Source: Oceanicola sp. 22II-s10i
GTDB lineage: Bacteria > Pseudomonadota > Alphaproteobacteria > Rhodobacterales > Rhodobacteraceae
Direction of reading: 5' to 3'
NCBI RefSeq assembly: GCF_002210105.1
Contig: NZ_AQQU01000004.1
Location: 124,001 to 188,000 of the forward strand
DNA: 64,000 nucleotides
A program made the position numbers and the translations under genes. The notes under the pieces are model-generated. The model searched no databases. It was not told the DNA's origin and saw only the letters and a list, made by a program, of their open reading frames with translations. Below, piece by piece: positions 33,014 to 44,773 of the stretch; the stretch's first letter is position 1, and every line of letters begins with the position of its first letter.

Positions 33014-33816
33014 CAGCTCGGCGCGTCGCCGGTGGTGAGATCGTAACGGGACATCTCCTCCGGCGTCAGGAGATAGATCTCGTCGGGCGGGGTGACGAGG
33101 CCGTGCGACATGAGCATCGGATCCACGCCCATGTCCGACAGATAGTGCATCACCGCGCCCTGACCACGCTGGATGTCCGACACGGCGGTGAAGGCGGGCA
33201 GGAGGGTGTTCTCGCCAAAGTAATGCTGGTGGACCCCGATCCGCGCACCGTCCTCCGCTATCCGTTCGGTGCCGCCCGCGAAGATGTAGGGGCAGGCCGA
33301 CAGGCAGATGTCCGTGGGCCGGAGCGCCGTGGCGAGGCCGGTGTCCCGGATCGCACGACCCAGCGTCAGCGCGTCCCCGACCGACCCGCCGGGTGAGTTG
33401 AGGATGATGCGCGGCCGCCCGGCCGAGGACGGGGCGGCGGCAAGGTGGTCGCGGACCTGCTTGGCGATGCGGTCCGCATCGCCCTCGGCGATCCGGCCGG
33501 TGAGGGTGATGTCGCTGCCCTCCAGCTCGAACGTCAGGCGGTCGGGCATCGGGACCGAAGGCGCGGTGTCCGGGCTGCCGGGGGCGGCAGGCCGGATCGC
33601 GGGCAGGTCGGAGGGATCGAAGCGCCGGGTCTGGTCGCCGGGCTGCGTGGGCCGGTCGAAGCCCGGCGCGGCGGGCCCGCGCGACGGCAGGGCGAAGTCA
33701 CGGCCCACGTCGCCCATGACAAGCAGCACAGCGATGCCCAGCTGGAACAGCAGGATGGCGATCAGGGCGCGGCGGACCGGCGGGCCGTGGCGGCTGGAGC
33801 TGGCGGTTTCGGTCAT
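33013..33816 (-). CDS. Membrane-anchored ClpP/crotonase-fold protease-like protein
   Basis: 267 aa. A single transmembrane anchor at about 16-35 is followed by a Pro-rich linker. The periplasmic domain (about 95-265) contains LNSPGGSVGDALTLGRAI, CLSACPYIFAGGTERIA and IGVHQHYF, which correspond to the Gly-rich oxyanion loop, nucleophile Ser and His of ClpP-like serine proteases. Such proteins are common in alphaproteobacteria and poorly characterised. It is the middle gene of an operon with a coiled-coil membrane protein and a SnoaL-like protein. Confidence 0.78.
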   Translation of the reverse strand: MTETASSSRHGPPVRRALIAILLFQLGIAVLLVMGDVGRDFALPSRGPAAPGFDRPTQPGDQTRRFDPSDLPAIRPAAPGSPDTAPSVPMPDRLTFELEGSDITLTGRIAEGDADRIAKQVRDHLAAAPSSAGRPRIILNSPGGSVGDALTLGRAIRDTGLATALRPTDICLSACPYIFAGGTERIAEDGARIGVHQHYFGENTLLPAFTAVSDIQRGQGAVMHYLSDMGVDPMLMSHGLVTPPDEIYLLTPEEMSRYDLTTGDAPS

Positions 33817-33820
33817 CGGG

Positions 33821-35125
33821 TCAGGCTTTCCAGACCGGCGGGACTTCCTGCACGCGCGGCCTGTCCTCGCCCTCGGCCTCGGTTTTGGCGGGGGCCGGCG
33901 GGCCCTGCGGGACAGGGGCGTCGTAGCTCATGTCCACCTCGCGCGCGGCGGCGAGGGCGGCGCGCAGCTCGGCCACGGTCATCCGGTCCTCGATCGGCAC
34001 CCCTTCGCGCGAGGCGCGGATCGCGCCCTGCGTGATGGCGAGGATCAGGACCAGCACGGCGGGCAGCAGGTCGATGGCGATGGCCCCGGCCCAGGAGGGG
34101 ATGAAGTTGCCGGCATACATGATGACGGCATCGGCGGCGGAAACGGGGGTATATGTTGTTTCGGGCGGCGGCGGCATCGCGATGACCTCGCCCGCCGCGT
34201 TCTCCAGCGTCTCGGCCCGTTGCGCGAGGACCTGAAGGACGGATGTGATCGTCGCGCCCTGAGCCTCGCGGCCGCCTGCGGTGGAGCCGTCGAGTTCCGG
34301 CAGCACGACCGATGCCGACAGGTCGCGGGCTGCGCGCTGGACGAGGGGGGCGACGGAGAGCTGACGCAGTTCCGCGATGAGCCCCGCAAGGCGGACGGCG
34401 AGCTCGGAGAATTCGACCGACCGCGCCTCGACCTCGCCCGGCTCCACCGTCAGGGCGCGCATGCGGGACAGGAGCGCGTTGCCGGTGTCGAAGGCGGTTT
34501 CCACCTGCTCTGACTGGGCGGCGATCTGCGTCTCCAGCGCCGACAGCTCGGCGGCCTTCTGGCGCAGCACCCGGAACACCGCGCCACGTCCGGCGAGGCC
34601 GGAGAGCGAGCCCTGCGCCTCCTGCTCCGACAGGTCCTCGAAGGACTGGCGGGTGCGTGAAACATCGCGCTCAAGTGCCTGTGCGGACAGGGCTATTTCA
34701 TGGCTGCGTTCCAGCGCGCCCTGGTAGTCCTGCACGGTTTCGGCCATGTGCTGTTCGACCGCCGCCGCGCCCGCGAGCGCAGCCGCGTTCAGCCAGGACG
34801 ACATGGCGATGATGGCCAGCGAGCCGAGCCCCATGGCGCCGAACAGCCCGAGCCGGGACCGCGCGCTGCGCATCGCGGGCAGCAGGCGCATCATGTAGGA
34901 CCAGAAGACGAAGATGCCGACCGAGACGGCGGTGGAATAGGCGATGGCGGCAAAGCTGGTCATCGCGCCGTCACCGTCGAGCAGGGACGACACGCCGAGG
35001 TAGGTGTAGATCCCCGAGGCCACGGCCAGCACGCCGAGCGCGGTGCCGGTGAAACTGTCGAGAACGCCGAGGTGCCCCTCGAGCTCGCGCGCTTCCTCGG
35101 CGCGGCGGTCGCGTTTCTGGCTCAA
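33821..35125 (-). CDS. Large membrane protein with coiled-coil region
   Basis: 434 aa. Three transmembrane segments lie at about 25-48, 60-78 and 92-118, and a fourth at about 345-368. Between them is a long, Glu/Gln/Ala-rich helical part (about 120-300) with coiled-coil character. The C-terminal tail is Pro-rich and acidic. No family recognised. It is first in the operon, four bases before the ClpP-like gene, so the two may form an envelope complex; that is inference. Confidence 0.72.
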   Translation of the reverse strand: MSQKRDRRAEEARELEGHLGVLDSFTGTALGVLAVASGIYTYLGVSSLLDGDGAMTSFAAIAYSTAVSVGIFVFWSYMMRLLPAMRSARSRLGLFGAMGLGSLAIIAMSSWLNAAALAGAAAVEQHMAETVQDYQGALERSHEIALSAQALERDVSRTRQSFEDLSEQEAQGSLSGLAGRGAVFRVLRQKAAELSALETQIAAQSEQVETAFDTGNALLSRMRALTVEPGEVEARSVEFSELAVRLAGLIAELRQLSVAPLVQRAARDLSASVVLPELDGSTAGGREAQGATITSVLQVLAQRAETLENAAGEVIAMPPPPETTYTPVSAADAVIMYAGNFIPSWAGAIAIDLLPAVLVLILAITQGAIRASREGVPIEDRMTVAELRAALAAAREVDMSYDAPVPQGPPAPAKTEAEGEDRPRVQEVPPVWKA

Positions 35126-35212
35126 GTCGGTGCCCCCCTTCGAGCGGATAATTCAGTGAAGATAGGGCGTTGCCCCGTACAATTCCAAATCACGGTGCTG
35201 CGGGTTGCAAAT

Positions 35213-35227
35213 GTTCACGAAATGTTC
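35213..35227 (+). promoter_or_regulatory. LexA (SOS) box upstream of mmcB
   Basis: GTTC-ACGAAAT-GTTC is an exact match to the alphaproteobacterial LexA operator GTTC-N7-GTTC. It ends 12 bases before the chosen start of mmcB, a gene known from Caulobacter to be SOS-controlled. Confidence 0.85.
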
Positions 35228-35239
35228 AACCATTTCAGC

Positions 35240-35701
35240 ATGAGTGACATGCCGAGTCTCATCCCCACGCCACCCGCCCCGCAGCCGGGACAGATCCTTG
35301 CACGGGGGGTCTGCCGATTCCTGTCGGAGGCGATGAATTTCGCCTGTCTGGAAGAGTTCGTGCCGGAGCGGGGCAAGCGGGTGGACGTGATCGCGATCGG
35401 ACCCAAGGGCGAGATCTGGGTGGTGGAGTGCAAGTCGTCGCGGGCCGACTTCATGTCGGACATGAAGTGGGACGGCTATCTGCAGTGGTGTGACCGTTTT
35501 TTCTGGGCCGTCGATGTGGATTTCCCGCTGGACCTGCTGCCCGATGACACCGGGCTGATCATCGCGGATGGCTATGGCGCGGAGCTGGTTCGGGAGGCGC
35601 CGGAGGTGCCGCTGGCGGCGGCGCGGCGCAAGGCGATGACGCGGGAATTCGCGCGCTGCGCGGCGCGGCGGCTGCAGATGTGGCGCGATCCGCGAGTGTA
35701 G
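35240..35701 (+). CDS. mmcB: MmcB-family DNA repair protein
   Basis: 153 aa from the ATG at 35240; an earlier ATG at 35222 lies inside the LexA box. The protein has the restriction-endonuclease-like core expected of MmcB: RVDVIAIGPKGEIWVVECKSSRADF, with the D-x(n)-E-x-K catalytic triad, then a Trp-rich segment (KWDGYLQWCDRFFWAVD). It acts in SOS-linked repair after DNA damage. The last codons fall in the first of three 21-base tandem repeats, which supplies the stop. Confidence 0.85.
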   Translation: MSDMPSLIPTPPAPQPGQILARGVCRFLSEAMNFACLEEFVPERGKRVDVIAIGPKGEIWVVECKSSRADFMSDMKWDGYLQWCDRFFWAVDVDFPLDLLPDDTGLIIADGYGAELVREAPEVPLAAARRKAMTREFARCAARRLQMWRDPRV

Positions 35702-35743
35702 TGGCGCGATCCGCCAGTCGGCTGGCGCGATCTGCGAGTGGTC
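35681..35743. repeat. Three 21-base tandem direct repeats at the mmcB 3' end
   Basis: TGGCGCGATCCGCGAGT, TGGCGCGATCCGCCAGT and TGGCGCGATCTGCGAGT start at 35681, 35702 and 35723. In the mmcB frame each unit reads W-R-D-(P/L)-(R/P)-V plus one codon; the TAG stop is that codon in the first unit. Confidence 0.8.
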
Positions 35744-35948
35744 AGCGGCGCTTCTTGCGGCCCCCGCCCGAGCGGGCGGTTTCGGCGGCGGCGCGGATCT
35801 CTTCGGCGATTTCCAGCGCCTCGTCGGGTTCGAAATCCATCGGGATCTCCAGCCCGCCGTCGGTGGTGATGAACAGCCGGACCATGCCCTTGTCGGTCGG
35901 GCCGATCTGAAGATTCGCCTCGATGTCGCGTTCGGTGTCGATGCCCAT
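35742..35948 (-). CDS. Small DUF6324-type protein
   Basis: 68 aa from the ATG at 35948, preceded by GGAGAGA. The acidic product (MGIDTERDIEANLQIGPTDK then LFITTDGGLEIPMDF and a helix) ends in a basic tail GGGRKKRR. I recall this conserved pattern from small proteins of Rhodobacterales classed as DUF6324. Function unknown. It converges on mmcB across the tandem repeats. Confidence 0.75.
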   Translation of the reverse strand: MGIDTERDIEANLQIGPTDKGMVRLFITTDGGLEIPMDFEPDEALEIAEEIRAAAETARSGGGRKKRR

Positions 35949-36027
35949 GTGCCGTCTCTCCGCAGGAACGGCAGGGGGGTACGCCCGTGGCGCTTGAAAT
36001 GCAAGCGCAACGGGAGAAGATGGCGGC

Positions 36028-36507
36028 ATGGATATGCCCGTGATACGCGCCTTCGGCCCCGACGATCTGGAGTGGATCGTCGCCACCCATGCCCGCCTCT
36101 ATGCCGAGGAGAACGGGTTCGACGAGACCTTCGGCTTGGTGGTCCGGCAGGTCGCGCAGGCGTTCCTTGACCGGAACGATCCGCGCGAGGCGGGGTTCGT
36201 GGCCGTCAGCGGCGACCGGAGGGTCGGCAGCATCCTGTCGACCCGGCTGGACGAGACGACGGGGCAGGTCCGGCTGTTCCTGATCGAGCCGGAGATGCGG
36301 GGCACGGGCCTCGGGCCGCGGTTGCTGGCGGCGGCGGAGGATATCGCGCGGGGGCAGGGCTGCGTGGCGCTGAAGCTGTGGACCCATGAAAGCCACCGGG
36401 CGGCCTGCGCGCTCTACGCACGGTTCGGTTGGACGGCGGGTGCGGGGCGGCCGATCACCAACTATGGCCAGCCGCTGGTCGAGATGACCTGGACGAAAAC
36501 GCTCTGA
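36028..36507 (+). CDS. GNAT-family N-acetyltransferase
   Basis: 159 aa. The acetyl-CoA binding motif is seen in VRLFLIEPEMRGTGLGPRLLAAAED (R-x-x-G-x-G, about 87-111), and the final segment HRAACALYARFGWTAGAG is the usual GNAT ending. Some proteins of this type are fused to MarR domains; here the acetyltransferase stands alone. Substrate unknown. It begins about 80 bases from the divergent DUF6324 gene. Confidence 0.85.
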   Translation: MDMPVIRAFGPDDLEWIVATHARLYAEENGFDETFGLVVRQVAQAFLDRNDPREAGFVAVSGDRRVGSILSTRLDETTGQVRLFLIEPEMRGTGLGPRLLAAAEDIARGQGCVALKLWTHESHRAACALYARFGWTAGAGRPITNYGQPLVEMTWTKTL

Positions 36508-36679
36508 TCTGGAAACAGCGGGCAGCATTCTAGGTGATTGTTTCGGTTTGGTCTGAATTGATGCAATTCTGACTAAGGAATCCGGTCCTCACCCATTTGT
36601 TGCCACAATCCTTCCCGACACTCGGCCTGTGTACCGGACCGCGTGTGTGTTGCAGTCCGTTTGTTGTGTGAGGTGTGTT

Positions 36680-37105
36680 ATGTGCCATTTTCGGTGCGGC
36701 GAAAGCCGTGGCCCGACGGCCTGTATGCGGCGATTCAGATCGGACGAGCGGGGGGCGGTCACGATTGCCTTTGCGCTCTGGTTCCCGCTGGTCGCTTTCA
36801 TTTTCTTCGCCATTCTCGATTTCGCCTATGCCTTCACGGTCAATGCCTCGATGTGGCAGCAGACACGTGTCGCGGCGCGGGGCATGTCGATGTTCGAACT
36901 GACCGAGAGCGAGGCCCGCCATGTGATCCAGCATGGCCTGTCGTGGAGCCAGAAGGATTTCGAGGTCGATATCGCCAGCGACCGGCGGACCGTCACGGTC
37001 AGCGTGTCGACGCCCTATTCGAAGCTTGGAATCACGAACACCGCGATGCGGATGATCGGCGGCGACTGGGTGACGCGGGTCACCATGCTGAAAGAGCCGG
37101 TGTGA
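36680..37105 (+). CDS. TadE-like pilus assembly protein
   Basis: 141 aa from the ATG at 36680, which has GAGG upstream; an ATG at 36725 gives the more family-like start MRRFRSDERGAVTIAF but lacks a ribosome site. The hydrophobic N-terminal helix after DERGAVTIAFALWFPLVAF is characteristic of TadE pseudopilins. A periplasmic beta domain follows. It is coupled to the TadG-like gene downstream. No other tad genes are nearby. Confidence 0.8.
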   Translation: MCHFRCGESRGPTACMRRFRSDERGAVTIAFALWFPLVAFIFFAILDFAYAFTVNASMWQQTRVAARGMSMFELTESEARHVIQHGLSWSQKDFEVDIASDRRTVTVSVSTPYSKLGITNTAMRMIGGDWVTRVTMLKEPV

Positions 37106-37107
37106 TC

Positions 37108-38487
37108 ATGGCGGAGATTCCAAACAGACCGGCACCGGCTGCGCGAGGGCGCCCCGGCTGGCTGAGGCGGTTCCTGCGCTGCGAGCGCGGGGATGCGAAC
37201 CTGACGATGATCTACCTGCTGGCGCTGTTGCTGGTGGCGGGCGGCACGGTGCTGGACCTGTCGAACCGGGCGCGGGTGCAGGCGATCCTGCAGGCCTCGG
37301 CGGACACCGCGGCGATCAGCGGCGCGATCCGGCTGGCCGAGCCGCAACTGGGGTCGAGCCCGCGCAGGGCCGCGCGCGACACGGTGACATCGGCGCTGAC
37401 GGCGACCCATATCACCGGCGCGTGGACCAACGCGGGGTTCGAACTGGGCCGGATGGCCGAAACCGGGGGCTACGGCTTTACCCCCGGCAATGACGATCCG
37501 AACGCCGTGCGCGTGACGCTCAAAAGGACGATCGCGAACGGCAATCCCGAGCCGACGGCGCTGCTGCGGATGGTGGGGATCGACAGTTTCGACCTGACCG
37601 CCAGTTCCATCGCGCGGATCAAGCGCAAGGAGATGCTGCCCTGCACCGATCCGCTTTTGTCGCTCAAGACCCGGCTGGACCTGGGGCAGACCGACCTCTT
37701 TGCGGGCATCTGCCTGAAGGCGTCGGCCTCGGTCACCTATGGTCTGGGCGAGACATGGCTGACCGCGCAGGCGGCTGAGTTCGTGGACGGGCTGATCGCA
37801 CGGGCCGTTGGGCTGGACCGGAAGAAGCCGGTGGACGGGCTGCTGCATCTGGCGGGGCTGGGCGGGCTGACGGGCACGCAGCAGACGGTGTGGGAGACGC
37901 GCAATCTGGCGGGCGACCTCAAGGACCTTGTGGGGCAGGTGCCAAACATCCTGTCCGCCGCCCTGTTCGACACCTATCGGCTGCGCGCGGGCGAGAGCTA
38001 TCACGTGACCTGCGACCCGGACGAGGTGCTGCGGGTGCGCGGGCCGTTGGTGCTGGACAATGTCGCGCTCTATTCGGACTGCCCGGTGGAGTTCGACACG
38101 GATGTCGAGGTCCGCATGTCCCTGATCCTGTCGAACCTCGCCGCGCTGCTGGGCAATCCGCTGCCGCTGGAGCCCGAGCCGGTGATCTCGATCCGGCAGG
38201 GCGCGAACTGTCAGCCCGGCGACGGGGCGCGGGTGTTCCTGTTCCTCGACGCCAGTGTCGCCGCCGCGATCCCGGCGCTGGTCGATCCGGCCTCGCCGCT
38301 CGGGGGGTATCTGCAGGAGGTCTGGGACACCACCGGCGGTCTGCTCGGCGACACGCTGGACATCGTGGGCCCGCTGGCCGCGGACCTTGCCGAGACGCTG
38401 ACGACCACGACCAACGCGCTCGGGATCGCCAAGCTCTGTCTGGGGCAGGAGATCATGCTGACGCGGAACACCGTGCAACTCCGGTAG
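37108..38487 (+). CDS. TadG-like protein (Flp pilus assembly, Tad/DUF2134 type)
   Basis: 459 aa from the ATG at 37108, just after the TadE stop; a GTG at 37102 overlaps that stop. A single N-terminal membrane helix (LTMIYLLALLLVAGGTVLDLSNRARVQ) is followed by AILQASADTAAISGA, the usual Tad-N pattern. The rest is a large periplasmic region with Cys residues. Probably envelope-located with TadE. It ends at a strong terminator. Confidence 0.8.
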   Translation: MAEIPNRPAPAARGRPGWLRRFLRCERGDANLTMIYLLALLLVAGGTVLDLSNRARVQAILQASADTAAISGAIRLAEPQLGSSPRRAARDTVTSALTATHITGAWTNAGFELGRMAETGGYGFTPGNDDPNAVRVTLKRTIANGNPEPTALLRMVGIDSFDLTASSIARIKRKEMLPCTDPLLSLKTRLDLGQTDLFAGICLKASASVTYGLGETWLTAQAAEFVDGLIARAVGLDRKKPVDGLLHLAGLGGLTGTQQTVWETRNLAGDLKDLVGQVPNILSAALFDTYRLRAGESYHVTCDPDEVLRVRGPLVLDNVALYSDCPVEFDTDVEVRMSLILSNLAALLGNPLPLEPEPVISIRQGANCQPGDGARVFLFLDASVAAAIPALVDPASPLGGYLQEVWDTTGGLLGDTLDIVGPLAADLAETLTTTTNALGIAKLCLGQEIMLTRNTVQLR

Positions 38488-38504
38488 CGTCTGAGTGCCG
38501 GAGA

Positions 38505-38543
38505 CGGGCGGCGGGATCCCGGTGGGTCCGCCGCCCGGTTTTT
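38505..38543 (+). terminator. Intrinsic terminator
   Basis: A GC-rich stem with GGGCGGCGGA/TCCGCCGCCC is followed by GGTTTTT. It closes the TadE-TadG unit before tRNA-His. Confidence 0.9.
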
Positions 38544-38570
38544 CCGGCCTCCGGGGCATGCGTTGGCCTC

Positions 38571-38598
38571 TTGCAATCGCGGGCGTGTCCCGTTACAT
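38571..38598 (+). promoter_or_regulatory. tRNA-His promoter
   Basis: TTGCAA and TTACAT are separated by 16 bases and followed by a GC-rich discriminator 12 bases before the tRNA, a layout expected for a strong stable-RNA promoter. Confidence 0.6.
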
Positions 38599-38610
38599 CG
38601 CCCCCCACGT

Positions 38611-38687
38611 GCCGCCTTAGCTCAGTTGGTTAGAGCGCTGGATTGTGGATCCAGAGGTCCCCTGTTCAAGCCAGGGAGGCGGTACCA
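38611..38687 (+). tRNA. tRNA-His (anticodon GTG)
   Basis: Full cloverleaf: acceptor GCCGCCT/AGGCGGT, anticodon stem CTGGA/TCCAG with loop TTGTGGA (GTG), T-arm CCCTG-TTCAAGC-CAGGG, and an encoded CCA. The base before the acceptor is T, so an encoded G(-1) is lacking, as in other alphaproteobacteria. Confidence 0.95.
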
Positions 38688-38831
38688 TCCCAGCCTTGTT
38701 CATCATTCTCTGCGCACCGTTCCCCTTTCCGTGGATCCGGTGCTGTCGGTGACTCCGGCACTGGCCGCCGATTGCCTTCTTCCGATACCCAACCGGCGCG
38801 CGCCGCGAGCGCGGGCGCGAGTGGCTTGATC

Positions 38832-38850
38832 CTGAACGACCGTTAAGTTA
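38832..38850 (+). promoter_or_regulatory. Operator-like box shared with 45855-45873
   Basis: CTGAACGA-CCGT-TAAGTTA matches the box upstream of the CurA-like gene at all positions except the four central bases (one of which is also shared). Probably a binding site for a TetR-type regulator of the cluster. Confidence 0.5.
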
Positions 38851-38862
38851 GCAATACGGTGA

Positions 38863-38878
38863 CTGACCGATCGGTCAG
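38863..38878. promoter_or_regulatory. TetR-type palindromic operator
   Basis: CTGACCGATCGGTCAG is a perfect 16-base palindrome. The same CTGACCG-N2-CGGTCAG form occurs at 58796, and TGACCGATCGGTCA at 61411 before a TetR gene. No gene follows it here. Confidence 0.7.
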
Positions 38879-39063
38879 CCTTGATATTGCCTGAAGAGAC
38901 GGAAGGGAGGAGCCGTGTCTTGAGTCGTGGTCATTGCGATTTCCATTCCGTCCACGGGGGCGGTCCGGCCGTGCCGGTGGCGCCGGCCCGGAACCGGGGC
39001 CGGCGCTGTGCAGATGCCATCGTCGCTTCGGGCGGCACCGGGCACCCAGTTTGCCGCAGGGCG

Positions 39064-42601
<3,538 letters not shown>

Positions 42602-42609
42602 GGGACCAG

Positions 42610-44715
42610 ATGAAGGACCAGACCGACAGCAGCGCCCTTGGCGCGATCTTTTCGCCGCGCAGCGTGGCGATCATCGGGGCCTCGACCAGCCCGCTGAAAC
42701 TGGGCGGGCGGCCGATCGCCTTTCTCAAGGACTACGGGTTCCAGGGTGAGATCTATCCGGTCAACGCCGCGCAGCCCGAGGTGCAGGGCCTGAAAGCCTA
42801 TGCGGATGTGCGCGACATTCCCGGCCCCGTCGATCAGGCGGTGATGCTGGTGCCGGCGAAATTCGTCGAGGATGCGCTGAAGGCCTGCGCCGAGAAGGGC
42901 GTGAAGGTGGTGCAGGTGCTGACCTCGGGCTTTGCCGAGGCGGACGAGGAAGGCCGTGCGCGGCAGGAGCGGCTGATGGAGATCGTGCGCGAGACGGGGA
43001 TCCGGATCACCGGGCCGAACGCGCTCGGCTCCGTCTCGCCGCATGACCGGTTCTGCGCGACCTTTTCGACCGCGTTCCAGGGCATGCATCCGCCCGCCGG
43101 TAATGTGGCGGTGGTGACGCAGAGCGGGGCGTTCGGATCGTGTTCCTACGTCATGGTGGCGCGGCGCGGGCTTGGCCTGTCGCGGATCGTCGCGACGGGG
43201 AACGAGGCGGATATCGACACCGCCGAAGTCATCGCGCACCTCGCCCATGATCCCGAGACCAAGGTGATCTGCGCCGCCGTGGAAAGCTCGACCGACGGCG
43301 ACCAGCTGCGGGCGGCGCTGAAGACGGCGGCAGAGGCGGGCAAGCCGGTGATCTTCATGAAGGTCGGCGCCTCCGAGATCGGTGCGGCGGCGGCGGCGAC
43401 GCACACCGGCGCGCTGGCGGGCAACGACAAGGTGTTCGACACGGTGATCCGCGAAGGCGGCGCCTATCGGGCGCGGTCGATCGAAGAGATGGTCGACGTG
43501 GCCTATGTCATGGGCATCGGGCCCGAGCCCAAGGGGCCGCGCGCGGTGATCGTCTCGTTCTCGGGCGGGATCGGGATCATGATGGCCGACGCCTCGGAAG
43601 GGTCGGGGATGGAGCTGCCGCCGCAGTCCGACGGGCTGCGCGCCGAGGTGCGCGGGATCCTCGATTTCGCCGAAGGGTCGAACCCGCTGGATCTGACGGC
43701 GCAGGTGGCGGTGCGGCCCGACGCGCTGCCGCTGATCCACGACGCGCTGCTGTCCAGCGGCGAATACGACGCCATCGTGATCTACCTGGCCAACTCCGGC
43801 ATGTCGCCCGAGGCGTTCGCGCCGCATCTGGAGAACATGCGCCTGCTGCGGCGCCAGCATCCGGACAAGGTGATCGGTGTCGTCACGCCGCCGCACCCCG
43901 AGGTCCAGAAGGCGCTGGAGGAGATCGGCGTGCTGGTGTTCGAGGACCCGTCGCGGCTGGTGAAGGCCATCGGCGGAGCGGCGACGCTGGTCGCGCGGCG
44001 CGCGGCGGCATTGGGCGACGCGCCGGTGCCGGGCGATGCGGCACGGGTGGACCTGAGCCTGCCGATGACCGAGGCGCGGGCCAAGCGGCTGCTGGCCGGG
44101 GCCGGGCTGCCGGTGCCGGAAGAGGCCGAATGCGCGGATGCCGAAAGTGCCGTGCGGGCGGCAGAGCGGATCGGCTTTCCGGTGGTCATGAAGGTGCTGT
44201 CGCCCGACATCGCCCACAAGACCGAGGTGGGCGGCATCGCGCTGAACCTCGGATCGGCCGGCGAGGTGGCGGAGGCGTTCGCCCGGATCACCGAGAGCGC
44301 GGCGCGACATGCGCCGGACGCACGGATCGAGGGTGTCATCGTCGCGCCGATGGCGGGCGAGGGGGCCGAGATCATCCTCGGCCTGCATTCGGATCCGGTC
44401 TTCGGCCCGATGATCCTTGCCGGCGCGGGCGGTGTGATGGCGGAAATGCTGGGCGACGTCAGTTTCGCTTCGGTCCCCGTCAGCCGCGCGCGCGCCGAGT
44501 CGATGGTGCGCGGCACGGGCTGGGCCAAGCTGCTGGACGCGTGGCGCGGGCGGCCCGAACGGGACCGGGCGGCGCTGGTGGAGGCGATCCTCAGGCTGTC
44601 CGATTTCGCCGTCGCGAACGCGGACCAGGTCGAAGGGGTCGAGATGAACCCGATCCTGATCCGCGAAAAGGGCGCGGCGGTGCTGGACGCGCTGATCGTG
44701 CCCAGGACCGTCTGA
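42610..44715 (+). CDS. NDP-forming acyl-CoA synthetase
   Basis: 701 aa from the ATG at 42610 (GAGGG upstream; ATG 42598 overlapping the previous stop is an alternative). The N-terminal CoA-binding domain (FSPRSVAIIGASTSPLKLGG), the ligase domain with the catalytic His in ATHTGALAGNDKVFD, and a C-terminal ATP-grasp domain (HKTEVGGIALNL, GAGGVMAEMLGDVSF) occur in order. It activates a carboxylic acid to its CoA ester, feeding the dehydrogenase encoded just upstream. Substrate unknown. Confidence 0.9.
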   Translation: MKDQTDSSALGAIFSPRSVAIIGASTSPLKLGGRPIAFLKDYGFQGEIYPVNAAQPEVQGLKAYADVRDIPGPVDQAVMLVPAKFVEDALKACAEKGVKVVQVLTSGFAEADEEGRARQERLMEIVRETGIRITGPNALGSVSPHDRFCATFSTAFQGMHPPAGNVAVVTQSGAFGSCSYVMVARRGLGLSRIVATGNEADIDTAEVIAHLAHDPETKVICAAVESSTDGDQLRAALKTAAEAGKPVIFMKVGASEIGAAAAATHTGALAGNDKVFDTVIREGGAYRARSIEEMVDVAYVMGIGPEPKGPRAVIVSFSGGIGIMMADASEGSGMELPPQSDGLRAEVRGILDFAEGSNPLDLTAQVAVRPDALPLIHDALLSSGEYDAIVIYLANSGMSPEAFAPHLENMRLLRRQHPDKVIGVVTPPHPEVQKALEEIGVLVFEDPSRLVKAIGGAATLVARRAAALGDAPVPGDAARVDLSLPMTEARAKRLLAGAGLPVPEEAECADAESAVRAAERIGFPVVMKVLSPDIAHKTEVGGIALNLGSAGEVAEAFARITESAARHAPDARIEGVIVAPMAGEGAEIILGLHSDPVFGPMILAGAGGVMAEMLGDVSFASVPVSRARAESMVRGTGWAKLLDAWRGRPERDRAALVEAILRLSDFAVANADQVEGVEMNPILIREKGAAVLDALIVPRTV

Positions 44716-44773
44716 GCCGATGGCGGCGGGGGGAAGCAAGGCCGCGCGTCATGTATCGCGCGGCCCCGACGGA

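Larger units (their letters stand above)
38688..39063. other. Gene-free stretch with an orphan promoter-like region
   Basis: About 375 bases. It holds two operator-like boxes (38832-38850 and 38863-38878) and a strong ribosome-binding-like sequence (GGAAGGGAGG near 38900) followed by GTG-TCT-TGA, i.e. no gene. A GC-rich hairpin (CGCCGGCCC...GGGGCCGGCG, about 38980-39004) follows and probably ends the leftward oxidoreductase pseudogene. Confidence 0.55.

Noticed and set aside
35681-35743. CRISPR-like array
   Set aside because: Repeats are contiguous 21-base copies without spacers and no cas genes are present; no CRISPR array was seen anywhere in the window.
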